Below the pieces are notes generated by a model. The model was not told the DNA's origin, did no database searches, and saw nothing but the letters and a program-made list of their open reading frames with translations. 64,000 bases of DNA from the NCBI RefSeq assembly GCF_001514145.1, contig NZ_KQ948662.1:182124-246123 (forward strand), read 5' to 3'. Shown one piece after another: positions 39,875 to 48,239 of this stretch (the stretch's first letter is position 1; each line of letters begins with the position of its first letter). Origin of the DNA: Streptomyces canus. GTDB lineage: Bacteria; Actinomycetota; Actinomycetes; Streptomycetales; Streptomycetaceae. The position numbers and the translations under genes are program-made.

Positions 39875-40933
39875 CTAGCGGTCCGCCCGCAGTGGCTCGC
39901 CCACCTCGTGCATGTGGCTCAGGGCCTGTCGGTAGGAGTCGACGAGTCCGGTCTCCGTGTAGGGGATACCCAGATCCCGGCAGTGGGCGCGCACCAGCGG
40001 CTGTGCGAGGCGCAGATGGGGCCGGGGCATGCTGGGGAAGAGGTGGTGCTCGATCTGGTAGTTGAGGCCGCCGAGGAACCAGTCGGTGAGGGTGCCGCCG
40101 CGGATGTTGCGGGAGGTGAGCACTTGGCGGCGCAGGTGGCCCCAGGACTCGCCGTCAGGGTCCGGCATTTCCATGCCCTTGTGGTTGGGGGCGAAGGCCA
40201 TCCCGAGGTGCAGGCCGAACAGCGCCTGGTGGATCACCGCGAAGGCCAGCGCCCTGCCGGGGGACATGGTGGCCAGCAGCAGGGTGGCGTAGGCGGCGAG
40301 ATGGCCCACCAGGAGGGCGCCCTCCACCGCACGCTCCCCCGGCGCCTGTCGGCGCAGATCCCGGAAGCCCTGGACCTTGAGGGCGACGCCTTCGAGGAGG
40401 GTGAGCGGGAAGAACAGCCATGCCTGATGGCGGGTGAGCCAGCGCCTGAAGCCGGTGCGTCCCTTGGCCTGTTCGCCGGTGAAGACGAGGACGTCCGCGG
40501 CGACGTCGGGGTCCTTGTCGACGTGGTTGGGGTTGGCGTGGTGGCGATGGTGTTTGTGGTTCCACCAGGAGTAGCTCATCCCGAGCAGCAGATTGCCGTG
40601 GACAAGACCGATGGCGCGGCCGACCGCCTTGTCACCGGTGATCTGCGCGTGGCCCGCGTCGTGGCCTATGAAGGCGGTGCGGGCGCAGAACACGGCGAGG
40701 AGCGGGGCCAGCAGCAGGGTCCGCCAGGAATCGCCGGACAGGGCGACGGCGGTGACGAGACCGGCGAGGGCGAGTACGTTGACGACGATGGTCCGGGCGT
40801 ACCAGCCGTGGCGGCGGTCCAGGAGGCACTGGCCCTTGACCGCGCGCAGGAGGGGTGCGAACTCGCTTCCGCCGGGCGGAGAGCCGGACGTGCCGCGCGG
40901 GTGGCGTGCGACGGTTGCGGTGCTCTGCGGCAT
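39875..40933 (-). CDS. fatty acid desaturase family protein
   Basis: 352 residues; GGAG lies 8 nt before ATG 40933. Integral membrane di-iron desaturase: three His boxes, GHDAGH, HKHHRHH and a late IEHHLFP, with four predicted helices. These form the iron site for introducing double bonds into membrane acyl chains. Probably acts with a ferredoxin or similar donor elsewhere. Not in an obvious operon; a 216-bp gap separates it from the divergent helicase gene. Confidence 0.88.
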   Translation of the reverse strand: MPQSTATVARHPRGTSGSPPGGSEFAPLLRAVKGQCLLDRRHGWYARTIVVNVLALAGLVTAVALSGDSWRTLLLAPLLAVFCARTAFIGHDAGHAQITGDKAVGRAIGLVHGNLLLGMSYSWWNHKHHRHHANPNHVDKDPDVAADVLVFTGEQAKGRTGFRRWLTRHQAWLFFPLTLLEGVALKVQGFRDLRRQAPGERAVEGALLVGHLAAYATLLLATMSPGRALAFAVIHQALFGLHLGMAFAPNHKGMEMPDPDGESWGHLRRQVLTSRNIRGGTLTDWFLGGLNYQIEHHLFPSMPRPHLRLAQPLVRAHCRDLGIPYTETGLVDSYRQALSHMHEVGEPLRADR

Positions 40934-41057
40934 GTCCGGGCTCCGGCTCTCTCAGGAAACGTGCTGACCTGAGGAAACGTACGGACCGGTGACCGGTCGC
41001 GACCATGTGGCAACCCCCCGTCTCCGTGCTGGGGGCAGCACCGGCCGCACCGGGGGG

Positions 41058-41086
41058 TTGACAACACCCTGGCGTGAATGTGATAA
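41058..41086 (+). promoter_or_regulatory. promoter of upstream ORF and SNF2 helicase gene
   Basis: A perfect TTGACA -35 (41058-41063), 17-nt spacer and TGATAA (41081-41086). The predicted start near 41093 leaves a leader carrying a 12-codon upstream ORF before the helicase gene. Confidence 0.5.
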
Positions 41087-41114
41087 GGGCCACTCCCAGT
41101 GGGCCCGAGAGGTG

Positions 41115-41153
41115 ATGTACCCTCGACCACTCCGCCGACGTAGTCAAGTTTGA
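41115..41153 (+). CDS. 12-residue upstream ORF coupled to SNF2 gene
   Basis: MYPRPLRRRSQV, preceded by GAGAGGTG. Its stop TGA (41151-41153) overlaps the TTG start of the helicase gene (41150) as TTGA. Pro/Arg-rich, so could slow ribosomes. Its main job may be to bring ribosomes to the weak TTG start. Whether it is translated is not known. Confidence 0.35.
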   Translation: MYPRPLRRRSQV

Positions 41154-44002
41154 GGAGTCCCGCGATCTCTGTCCAGAGGTTTCCCGCGGCATCACCGTCC
41201 GAGATCTCCGAACTGGCTTTGTGCTGTGCCGTGTTCGTGCCCGGCGACCCGGCCCGCACGGGCAGTGTGGCCTTCTGGCGGTCCGACGGCGCTCCTCCTC
41301 CCGCTGTCGCGGCGGGGACGGTCGAGGATCTGACGCTCGTGGTACCCGGCAACGGCGGTGTCGATCTGGTCAGCCTGCCCGCGGTGCTGCTGCCGGTCCG
41401 CGCCGCCCTGCCGATCCTCACGCGTGCGCGTGCCTCCGCACACGGGCACCGGGCGACCCTCTTCTGGGGTGCCGCCGCCGTGCTGGCCCTGCAGTGCGCG
41501 GCCCGTGGGCTGCTGCTGCCCGGACTGTCCCCCGCCGACCACGACGCCTGGCGCATGGGTCCCCTGGGAGGGGCCGACATCGAGCGTGTCCGCCGACTCG
41601 CCGCGGCGATGCCGCCCGAGGCGCACGCCGTACCCCTGAGCGCCGTCGAGCCGCTCCGGCTGCCCGACCCCGAACGGCTGGTGCGCGCCTTCCTGGACGC
41701 CGTCGCCGACACCCTGCCCCGCTCCCCCGCGGCACCCCTGGTGACGGGCGGACCCGCCTACGCCGCCCAGGAACCGCAGCACCTGCCCGAGCAGCGCGCT
41801 TGGGCGGCGGATGTCGCCGCGGGCCACGACGCGGGCGTACGCGTCTCGTTGCGCGTCGAAGTGCACGGCCTGGCCACTGGTGTGGCGCCCTCCTTCCGCG
41901 CCGTCCTCCAAGTGCACAGCGTGAACGATCCGACGATCATCGCGGACGCCGCCGACGTGTGGGCCGGTTCCACGGCCTTCGGCCCCCACACGCAGATGGA
42001 CTGCCTGCTCACGCTCCGCAGGGCCGCACGCGCGTGGCCCCCGCTCAACCCGCTGCTCTCGGCCACCGTCCCGGACGCGGTCGAACTCGCCGACGACGAG
42101 ATCACCGATCTGCTCGGAGCGGGCGCGCGAAGTCTCTCCGACCTGGGTGTCGAGGTGCACTGGCCGAAGGAGCTGGCCAGAAAGCTCACCACGCGCGCGA
42201 TGGTCGGTCCGCCGGACGACAGCGACCGGATCGGGGCGGGCACTCCGTCGTTCCTGTCCGCCGACGCGCTGCTCGCGTTCGACTGGTGGTTCGCGCTGGG
42301 CGACCAGCAGCTCACGCGCGAGGAGCTGGACCGGCTCGCCGAGGCCAGCCGGCCTGTGGTGCGGCTGCGTGACCAGTGGGTGCTGGTCGACCCGCACGAG
42401 GTGCGCCGGGCCCGTGCCCGGCAGGACCGCAAGGTGACTCCCGTCGACGCGCTGAGCGCCGCTCTGACGGGCTCGGCCGAGGTCGACGGCCGCAGGGTCG
42501 AGGTGCAGCCCACCGGGTGGCTGGCGGCGCTGCGGGACCGGCTGGCGGACCCGGAGGCGCAGGAGCCGGTCCCGCAACCCGCCGCGCTCGCCGCGCCCCT
42601 GCGGGACTACCAGCGCCGGGGCCTGAACTGGCTGGCCCGTATGACGTCCTCGGGACTCGGCTGCTGTCTCGCCGACGACATGGGACTGGGCAAGACGATC
42701 ACCCTGATCGCGCTGCATCTGCACCGGCAGACCGACACAGCCACCGCCGGCCCCACCCTCGTGGTGTGCCCGACGTCCCTCATGGGCAACTGGCAGCGCG
42801 AGATCGAGAAGTTCGCACCGGGTACGCGCGTGCGCCGCTTCCACGGCCCGCGGCGCGAGCTCGACGGCCTGGCCGACGGGGAGTTCGTGCTCACCACGTA
42901 CGGCACGATGCGCCTGGACGCGCCCCGGCTCGCCGAAGCCGCGTGGGGGATGGTCGTGGCGGACGAGGCACAGCACGTGAAGAACCCGTACTCGGCGACC
43001 GCCCGGGAACTGCGCTCGATCGGGGCACGCGCACGCGTGGCGCTCACCGGAACCCCGGTGGAGAACAATCTGTCGGAGCTGTGGGCGATCCTCGACTGGA
43101 CGACTCCCGGTCTGCTGGGCCGCCTCGGCACCTTCCGCGCCCGGTACGCGCAGGCCATTGAGAGCGGTCAGGATCCGGTCGCCGCGGAACGTCTCGCCCG
43201 GCTGGTGCGCCCCTTCCTGCTGCGGCGCCGCAAGTCGGACCCTGGGATCGCCCCGGAACTGCCGCCGAAGACCGAGACCGACCGTGCCGTGTCGCTCACC
43301 CAGGAACAGGCCGGCCTGTACGAGGCAGTGGTGCGCGAGACCCTGGCCGAGATCGCCCGGGCGGACAGCATGGCGCGGCGCGGGCTGATCGTGAAGCTGC
43401 TGACCGGGCTGAAGCAGATCTGCAACCACCCGGCGCAGTTCCTCAAGGAGGAGCAGCCGAGGATCGCCGGCCGTTCCGGCAAGCTGGAACTGCTGGACGA
43501 ACTCCTCGACACCATCGTCGCCGAGGGAGCGAGCGTCCTGGTGTTCACGCAGTACGTGCGCATGGCCCGTCTCATCGAGGAGCACCTCGCGGCGCGTGGC
43601 CTGCCGTCGCAGTTCCTGCACGGCGGGACACCGGTCGCCCGGCGTGAAGCGATGGTGCGGCGTTTCCAGGAGGGCGAAGTGCCCGTGTTCCTGCTGTCGT
43701 TGAAGGCGGCCGGCACCGGCCTGAACCTCACCCGGGCCGAGCACGTCGTGCACTACGACCGCTGGTGGAACCCGGCCGTCGAGGCGCAGGCCACGGACCG
43801 CGCGTACCGCATCGGCCAGACCCGGCCCGTGCAGGTGCACCGGCTGATCGCCGAGGGGACCGTCGAGGACCGCATCGCCGACATGCTGCACCGCAAGCGG
43901 GAGTTGGCCGACGCGGTACTCGGTTCCGGCGAGGCGGCACTGACCGAGCTGACGGACGCGGAGCTGGCCGATCTGGTCGAGCTTCGAGGGGGTGCACGAT
44001 GA
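41150..44002 (+). CDS. SNF2-family DEAD/DEAH helicase
   Basis: 950 residues from a TTG at 41150 that overlaps the stop of a small upstream ORF; GTG 41231 is another possible start. An N-terminal SNF2-associated region (about 1-470) is followed by the ATPase: LADDMGLGKTI (Walker A), VVCPTSLMGNW (Ia), VADEAQHVKN (DEAQ), LTGTPVENN (III), then RFLHGGTPVARRE-like QFLHGGTPVARRE, FLLSLKAAGTGLNLT and HYDRWWNPAVEAQATDRAYRIGQ (V-VI). Bacterial SNF2 translocases act on protein-DNA or RNA polymerase complexes. Start overlap couples it to the SWIM gene downstream (ATGA). Confidence 0.88.
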   Translation: MRSPAISVQRFPAASPSEISELALCCAVFVPGDPARTGSVAFWRSDGAPPPAVAAGTVEDLTLVVPGNGGVDLVSLPAVLLPVRAALPILTRARASAHGHRATLFWGAAAVLALQCAARGLLLPGLSPADHDAWRMGPLGGADIERVRRLAAAMPPEAHAVPLSAVEPLRLPDPERLVRAFLDAVADTLPRSPAAPLVTGGPAYAAQEPQHLPEQRAWAADVAAGHDAGVRVSLRVEVHGLATGVAPSFRAVLQVHSVNDPTIIADAADVWAGSTAFGPHTQMDCLLTLRRAARAWPPLNPLLSATVPDAVELADDEITDLLGAGARSLSDLGVEVHWPKELARKLTTRAMVGPPDDSDRIGAGTPSFLSADALLAFDWWFALGDQQLTREELDRLAEASRPVVRLRDQWVLVDPHEVRRARARQDRKVTPVDALSAALTGSAEVDGRRVEVQPTGWLAALRDRLADPEAQEPVPQPAALAAPLRDYQRRGLNWLARMTSSGLGCCLADDMGLGKTITLIALHLHRQTDTATAGPTLVVCPTSLMGNWQREIEKFAPGTRVRRFHGPRRELDGLADGEFVLTTYGTMRLDAPRLAEAAWGMVVADEAQHVKNPYSATARELRSIGARARVALTGTPVENNLSELWAILDWTTPGLLGRLGTFRARYAQAIESGQDPVAAERLARLVRPFLLRRRKSDPGIAPELPPKTETDRAVSLTQEQAGLYEAVVRETLAEIARADSMARRGLIVKLLTGLKQICNHPAQFLKEEQPRIAGRSGKLELLDELLDTIVAEGASVLVFTQYVRMARLIEEHLAARGLPSQFLHGGTPVARREAMVRRFQEGEVPVFLLSLKAAGTGLNLTRAEHVVHYDRWWNPAVEAQATDRAYRIGQTRPVQVHRLIAEGTVEDRIADMLHRKRELADAVLGSGEAALTELTDAELADLVELRGGAR

Positions 44003-45267
44003 CCGGACATGACGCTGACACGGAGCGCACGTTCGCGGCGCTGCCGCCCGCGCACGGGCGGGGTTTCGCACAGACGTGGTGGGGCCAGGCCTGGCTGCGG
44101 GCGCTGGAGGACGCCGCGCTGGACTCGGGGCAGGTGAAGACGGGCCGCAGGATCGCCCGCGCGGGCGCCGTGGGGGCGGTGTCGGTACGTCCCGGGCGCA
44201 TCACGGCCGTGGTCCAGGACCATGATCGCACCACGCACCGCGCCGACGTTCTGCTGGCCGAACTGTCGGCCGAGCAGTGGGACCGCCTCCTCGACATGGC
44301 CGTCGAGCGGGCCGGTCACGTCGCGGCCCTGCTGGACCGTGAGATGCCGCCGCATCTGGTCGAGGACGCGGCGTCCGAAGGCATCGAACTCCTGCCGGGG
44401 CTGGGCGATCTGGAACCGGAGTGCGACTGCGGCGCCTGGGACCACTGCGGGCATACGGCAGCTCTCTGCTATCAGGTGGCCCGGCTGCTGGACCAGGACC
44501 CCTTCGTCCTGCTGCTGATGCGCGGTCGCGGCGAACTCGCCCTCATCGAGGACCTCCAGGGCCGCAGCGCCGCGCCCGTGGAGGAAGCTCACGAACCGGA
44601 AGGCGTGGACGCCGCCGAGGCGTATGCGGCCGGCGACATCCTGCCGCCCCTGCCCGAGACCGCGGAGATGCCCGAGAAGCCCGGCTCGCCACCCTCGCTG
44701 GACACCGAGGCCCCGCCCGGGCCGGGAGTCGATCCGGTCGCCGTCCGTCATCTGGCCGCTCGGACCGCCGTAGAGGCTCATCGGCTGCTCGCGGACGCCC
44801 TCCGACGACCGTCCGAACGGCCTTTTGCCGTACTCGGGCTGACGGCCGCTCAGGATGCGGTACGCCTCGCCGTCGACGCGCCCGACCCGGCACTGACGGA
44901 ACGGCTCGCCAACGGATCGGGCCGCGATCCGCAGTCGCTGGCGGACGCCACGCGCGCGTGGGGGCTCGGTGGTGCGGAGGCGCTGTCGGTGCTGGAAGAG
45001 GAATGGACGCCCCCGGACGACACACTCGCACGCGCGCGTGCCGCTCTGGACTCGGCCTGGGACGAGGACGAACGGCCGTCGCTCAGGGCAGAGGGCAACC
45101 GGTGGACGGCCGTCGGCGCATTGGCCCAGGTGCGCCTGGGGCGGGACGGGCGGTGGTGGCCGTACCACCGGGAGCGGGAACGCTGGGTACTCGCGGGCCC
45201 GGCAGCCCTGGATCCGGCGACGGCTCTGTCCTCGGCGGAGCTCTCCTCAGCCGAACCGCAGCGGTAG
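43999..45267 (+). CDS. SWIM zinc-finger protein
   Basis: 422 residues; ATG overlaps the helicase stop by 4 nt. The SWIM motif C-x-C-x(n)-C-x-H reads CDCGAWDHCGH near residue 140. N-terminal WWGQAWLRALED is typical of this family. The rest is acidic and helical without known domains. SWIM proteins commonly sit directly beside SNF2 helicases and are thought to be partners in DNA or protein binding. Its 3' end overlaps the convergent P450 gene by 21 nt, an unusual arrangement for two unrelated genes. Confidence 0.85.
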   Translation: MTGHDADTERTFAALPPAHGRGFAQTWWGQAWLRALEDAALDSGQVKTGRRIARAGAVGAVSVRPGRITAVVQDHDRTTHRADVLLAELSAEQWDRLLDMAVERAGHVAALLDREMPPHLVEDAASEGIELLPGLGDLEPECDCGAWDHCGHTAALCYQVARLLDQDPFVLLLMRGRGELALIEDLQGRSAAPVEEAHEPEGVDAAEAYAAGDILPPLPETAEMPEKPGSPPSLDTEAPPGPGVDPVAVRHLAARTAVEAHRLLADALRRPSERPFAVLGLTAAQDAVRLAVDAPDPALTERLANGSGRDPQSLADATRAWGLGGAEALSVLEEEWTPPDDTLARARAALDSAWDEDERPSLRAEGNRWTAVGALAQVRLGRDGRWWPYHRERERWVLAGPAALDPATALSSAELSSAEPQR

Positions 45268-46422
45268 ATCGGCCAGGCCCCTCAGGAGCGTGCTGCTGCG
45301 CCAGGTCAACGTGCCCGGGTCGGTCGCGAAGGCGAGAGCGGGCCGGTGGCGCAGCAGCAGGCGCAGAGCGACGGCCGCCTCCGCGCGGGCCAGCGGGGCA
45401 CCCAGGCAGTGGTGCGGGCCGTGGCCGAATGCCAGGTGCGCGCGCGTGGGACGCCGTAGGTCGAAGCGGTCGGGGTCCGGAAAACGCAGCGGATCGCGGG
45501 AGGCCGCGGCGAGGGAGACCTGTACGGAGTCGCCCGCCTGGATCGGGGTGCCGTCGATGTCGAGCGGCTCGGCCGCGAAGCGGAACGCGGTGGCGTGCAC
45601 GGGTGAGTTGTAGCGCAGGGACTCCTCGACCGCAGGGGCGGTGAGGTCCGGTTCGGCGCGGAGCAGGGCGAGTTGGTCGGGATGGGCCAGCAGCGCGTGG
45701 ACGGTTCCGGAGATCAGGTCGACGGTCGTCTCATGGCCGGCGACGAGGATCAGGAACGCCATGCCGAGGAGTTCTTCCGAGGTGAGGTCCGAGGCTGCCA
45801 CGAGGTCGCCGAGCAGGCCTGTCGCCCGCCGTTCGCGTGTTCGGGCGAGCAGACCGGCGAGGTACTCGGTCAGTGACGCCGCGGCGGCGGTCGCCGTCTC
45901 GGCCGAGGCGGGCATGACGAGTTCGTCGGCCCAGGCGTGGAACACCGCGCGGTCGGCCGCGGGCACCTCCAGGAGGTCACAGATCACCGTGACGGGGAGC
46001 GGCAGCGCGTACCTGGCGACCAGGTCCGCCGTTCCCCGCTTCGGCAGTGCTTCCAGGAGTTCGAGGGCGGTGGCTTCGATTCTCGGTCGCAGCGCGGTGA
46101 TCCTTCCTGCCGTGAAGTGAGCCGCCACCAGTCGACGCAGCCGGGTGTGCTGCGGAGGGTCGCTCTGGAGCATGTTGCGGCCGACGGCGTGTCCGCCGTC
46201 GCTCCGCCAGGACGAGGAATGCCGGATGTCGTTGCGCAGTCGCGGGTCGGTCAGCGCGGCTCGCGCCGCGTCATGGGCGACGACGAGCCAGGTCTCACCG
46301 CTTCCGGGCACGAGGACGCGGTGCACGGCGCTCTTGGCCCGCAGCGCGGCGTAGACGGGGTACGGGTTCGAGGCGAAGTCATGGCCGTCCGGGGTCAGCT
46401 CCTCGAGAGTGGGGGCGGGCAT
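45247..46422 (-). CDS. cytochrome P450
   Basis: 391 residues; AAAGGAA stands before ATG 46422. I-helix AGHETT, the EESLRYNSP (ExxR) segment and heme loop FGHGPHHCLGAPLAR with Cys ligand are intact. This is a class I bacterial CYP needing ferredoxin, none of which is encoded next to it. Length is normal. Convergent with the SWIM gene, whose last 21 nt it overlaps. Substrate unknown; not physically linked to a biosynthetic cluster in this window. Confidence 0.88.
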   Translation of the reverse strand: MPAPTLEELTPDGHDFASNPYPVYAALRAKSAVHRVLVPGSGETWLVVAHDAARAALTDPRLRNDIRHSSSWRSDGGHAVGRNMLQSDPPQHTRLRRLVAAHFTAGRITALRPRIEATALELLEALPKRGTADLVARYALPLPVTVICDLLEVPAADRAVFHAWADELVMPASAETATAAAASLTEYLAGLLARTRERRATGLLGDLVAASDLTSEELLGMAFLILVAGHETTVDLISGTVHALLAHPDQLALLRAEPDLTAPAVEESLRYNSPVHATAFRFAAEPLDIDGTPIQAGDSVQVSLAAASRDPLRFPDPDRFDLRRPTRAHLAFGHGPHHCLGAPLARAEAAVALRLLLRHRPALAFATDPGTLTWRSSTLLRGLADLPLRFG

Positions 46423-46474
46423 GGTGGTTCCTTTCGGTTGCGGTCGTCAGGCTGACGGCGTCCCGACCCGGCCT

Positions 46475-47320
46475 TCACCGCTCCGCGCGCCAGAGCGGGT
46501 GCACCGAGGCCGCGAGGGCTGTCGCCTGGGCGTGGCCGGCCCGGGCGGCCGCGGGGCGGCGCGCGTCCGACGTCATGTCGCGGCCCATGGCCCGGCGTGC
46601 GGCGCGGTCCGGCGTCACGAGGGTGACGTGGGCGCCTTCGGCGGTGAGGACGGCCGCCTGCTGTTCGGCACCGGGATGAGGGCCCACGGCGGCGGGGATC
46701 GGGGCGATGGCCAGGACGTGGTGATGGCCACGCGCGAGGTGGATGTTGGCCGTGGAACGGCTGCCCCCGTCCATCCAGGGGCGCCCGGTCAAGGTGATCG
46801 GAGGCAGGACCACGGGCACCGCGCAGCTCGCGACAACGGCTTCGAGGAGCGTGACGTCCGAGTCGGCGTCGAAGGCCGTCAGTTGCCCGGAGAGGGCGTC
46901 GACGGCCGTGATCCGCAGTGGGCGGTCGGGCCAGGCGCCCACGCTCCGCAGCAATGGCCGCAGGGCGTCGTACACATCGGACTCGGGACCCGTGCGGGCC
47001 CTCAGCGCCGCTCGCCCGAGGCGCAGCACGGAACGCTCCGGATCGCGGGAGCCCAGCGCGGCCCACAGAAAGCGAAGCGTCTGAGCAGACGTCACACCGA
47101 GGCCCACCCGGTCGGCGCCGGCCAGTTGGCGTTCGTACAACTCGCGCGCGGGCTCACCCGCGCGGAGGCGCGAACCGAAGATCGCACCGGCTGAGGTCCC
47201 GATGACGACATCCGCGCGGGCCGGGTCGACACCGGCGTCGCACAGGCCTGCGAGAACTCCCGTCATCCAGGCTCCGCCGACGGGCCCACCCCCGCCGAGA
47301 ACGAGCGCCGTACTGCCCAT
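46475..47320 (-). CDS. patatin-like phospholipase
   Basis: 281 residues from ATG 47320; GGGAGGGG lies 6 nt upstream. Patatin fold: VLGGGGPVGG (oxyanion), VIGTSAGA (nucleophile Ser), and WMDGGSRS (Asp of the dyad). Likely a cytoplasmic or secreted-free lipid acyl hydrolase. Divergent from a TetR gene with two palindromic operators between, the nearer one 13 bp from this start, so almost surely TetR-repressed. Confidence 0.85.
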   Translation of the reverse strand: MGSTALVLGGGGPVGGAWMTGVLAGLCDAGVDPARADVVIGTSAGAIFGSRLRAGEPARELYERQLAGADRVGLGVTSAQTLRFLWAALGSRDPERSVLRLGRAALRARTGPESDVYDALRPLLRSVGAWPDRPLRITAVDALSGQLTAFDADSDVTLLEAVVASCAVPVVLPPITLTGRPWMDGGSRSTANIHLARGHHHVLAIAPIPAAVGPHPGAEQQAAVLTAEGAHVTLVTPDRAARRAMGRDMTSDARRPAAARAGHAQATALAASVHPLWRAER

Positions 47321-47332
47321 GTCCCACCCCTC

Positions 47333-47366
47333 CCAGGTAAGTGGGGAGCACTCCCCACTTACCTGG
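47333..47366. promoter_or_regulatory. TetR operator 1 (16-bp arms)
   Basis: CCAGGTAAGTGGGGAG followed by CA and its exact complement arm: a 34-bp perfect palindrome, core GGGGAGCACTCCCC, directly beside the patatin ribosome binding site. Confidence 0.75.
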
Positions 47367-47381
47367 ACGACGATAGCATCG

Positions 47382-47405
47382 TTACCGGGGAACACTCCCC
47401 GGTAA
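47382..47405. promoter_or_regulatory. TetR operator 2 (10-bp arms)
   Basis: TTACCGGGGA-ACAC-TCCCCGGTAA, perfect 10-bp arms, sharing core GGGGA-RCAC-TCCCC with operator 1. Centres are 44 bp apart, about four helical turns. It lies 15 bp from the TetR start. A minor ACGAT-AGC-ATCGT dyad lies between. Confidence 0.75.
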
Positions 47406-47420
47406 TGCGAAGGGGCGATC

Positions 47421-48101
47421 ATGGCGGACGACTCGACAGCGCCGGTACGGCGTCGCGATGCGCGACGCAACCGGGAGTTGCTGGTCGAAGCCGCTCACGA
47501 GGTCTTCACGGAGCAGGGGTTGGAGGCACCCCTGGACGTCATCGCGCGACGCGCGGGGGTGGGAAACGCCACGCTCTACCGGCATTTTCCGAGCCGTGCC
47601 GCCCTGGTCGACGCGGTCTTCCGTGACCCGCTGGCGGGCACCATGGCCGCCGGCGAGCAGGCCCGGGCCGCCGCTGACCCCTGGGAGGGACTCGTCGGCT
47701 ACACGGAAGCGGTGTTCGCCGTCCTGGCGACCGATCGCGGTACGAACGACCTGATGACCACGCACCTCGAGGGCGTCGAGTCGTTGCAGGCCGTGCACGC
47801 TCACAACCGGGCGACCATGGAGCTGCTCCTGCGTCGTGGGCGCGAGGAGGGAAGCATCCGGGCGGACGTCACGACGGAGGACGTTCTCTTCGCGCTGGCC
47901 GCGCTCGGCCGGGCCGTCCCCTCCCTCGCCGCGGCCGCCGGTCCCGAAACCTGGCGTCGCCCTCTCGCCCTGCTCCTCGACGGTCTGCGTGCCTCGCCGG
48001 CCGTGGCCCCCCTCCCGTCCCCCGCGCTCACGGCGGACGAACTCGGCGATGTGCTCCAAGGATTGGGACCGCACCGGCCACCCCGCAGCGCGACCGGCTG
48101 A
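47421..48101 (+). CDS. TetR-family transcriptional regulator
   Basis: 226 residues. N-terminal HTH: RRNRELLVEAAHEVFTEQG, then PLDVIARRAGVGNATLYRHF, followed by PSRAALVDAVF, the TetR signature. The C-terminal ligand domain is generic. Divergent from a patatin-like phospholipase; the two palindromes between (34 bp and 24 bp) share a core and are the expected binding sites for a TetR dimer. Probably autoregulated; ligand may be a lipid or lipid-like compound, which is inference. Confidence 0.88.
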   Translation: MADDSTAPVRRRDARRNRELLVEAAHEVFTEQGLEAPLDVIARRAGVGNATLYRHFPSRAALVDAVFRDPLAGTMAAGEQARAAADPWEGLVGYTEAVFAVLATDRGTNDLMTTHLEGVESLQAVHAHNRATMELLLRRGREEGSIRADVTTEDVLFALAALGRAVPSLAAAAGPETWRRPLALLLDGLRASPAVAPLPSPALTADELGDVLQGLGPHRPPRSATG

Positions 48102-48239
48102 ACACGCGGCACGCGCGCGCGTAACGCGATGTCGGGCCGACGCACGGCCGACGCCACCCGTTCACCCTTCGGTCGAACGGCGTTCCGCGCGGGGCTCAAA
48201 TCTGGCCGCTGTCACCGAACTTGGTTACCAGGAGGCCCC

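Noticed and set aside
41192..44071. 959-codon open frame on the minus strand
   Set aside because: Antisense to the SNF2 gene with full helicase motifs; shadow only.
45247..46422. P450 as part of the conservon (some conservons carry a CYP)
   Set aside because: It lies 12 kb from cvnA with several unrelated operons in between and its own promoter direction.
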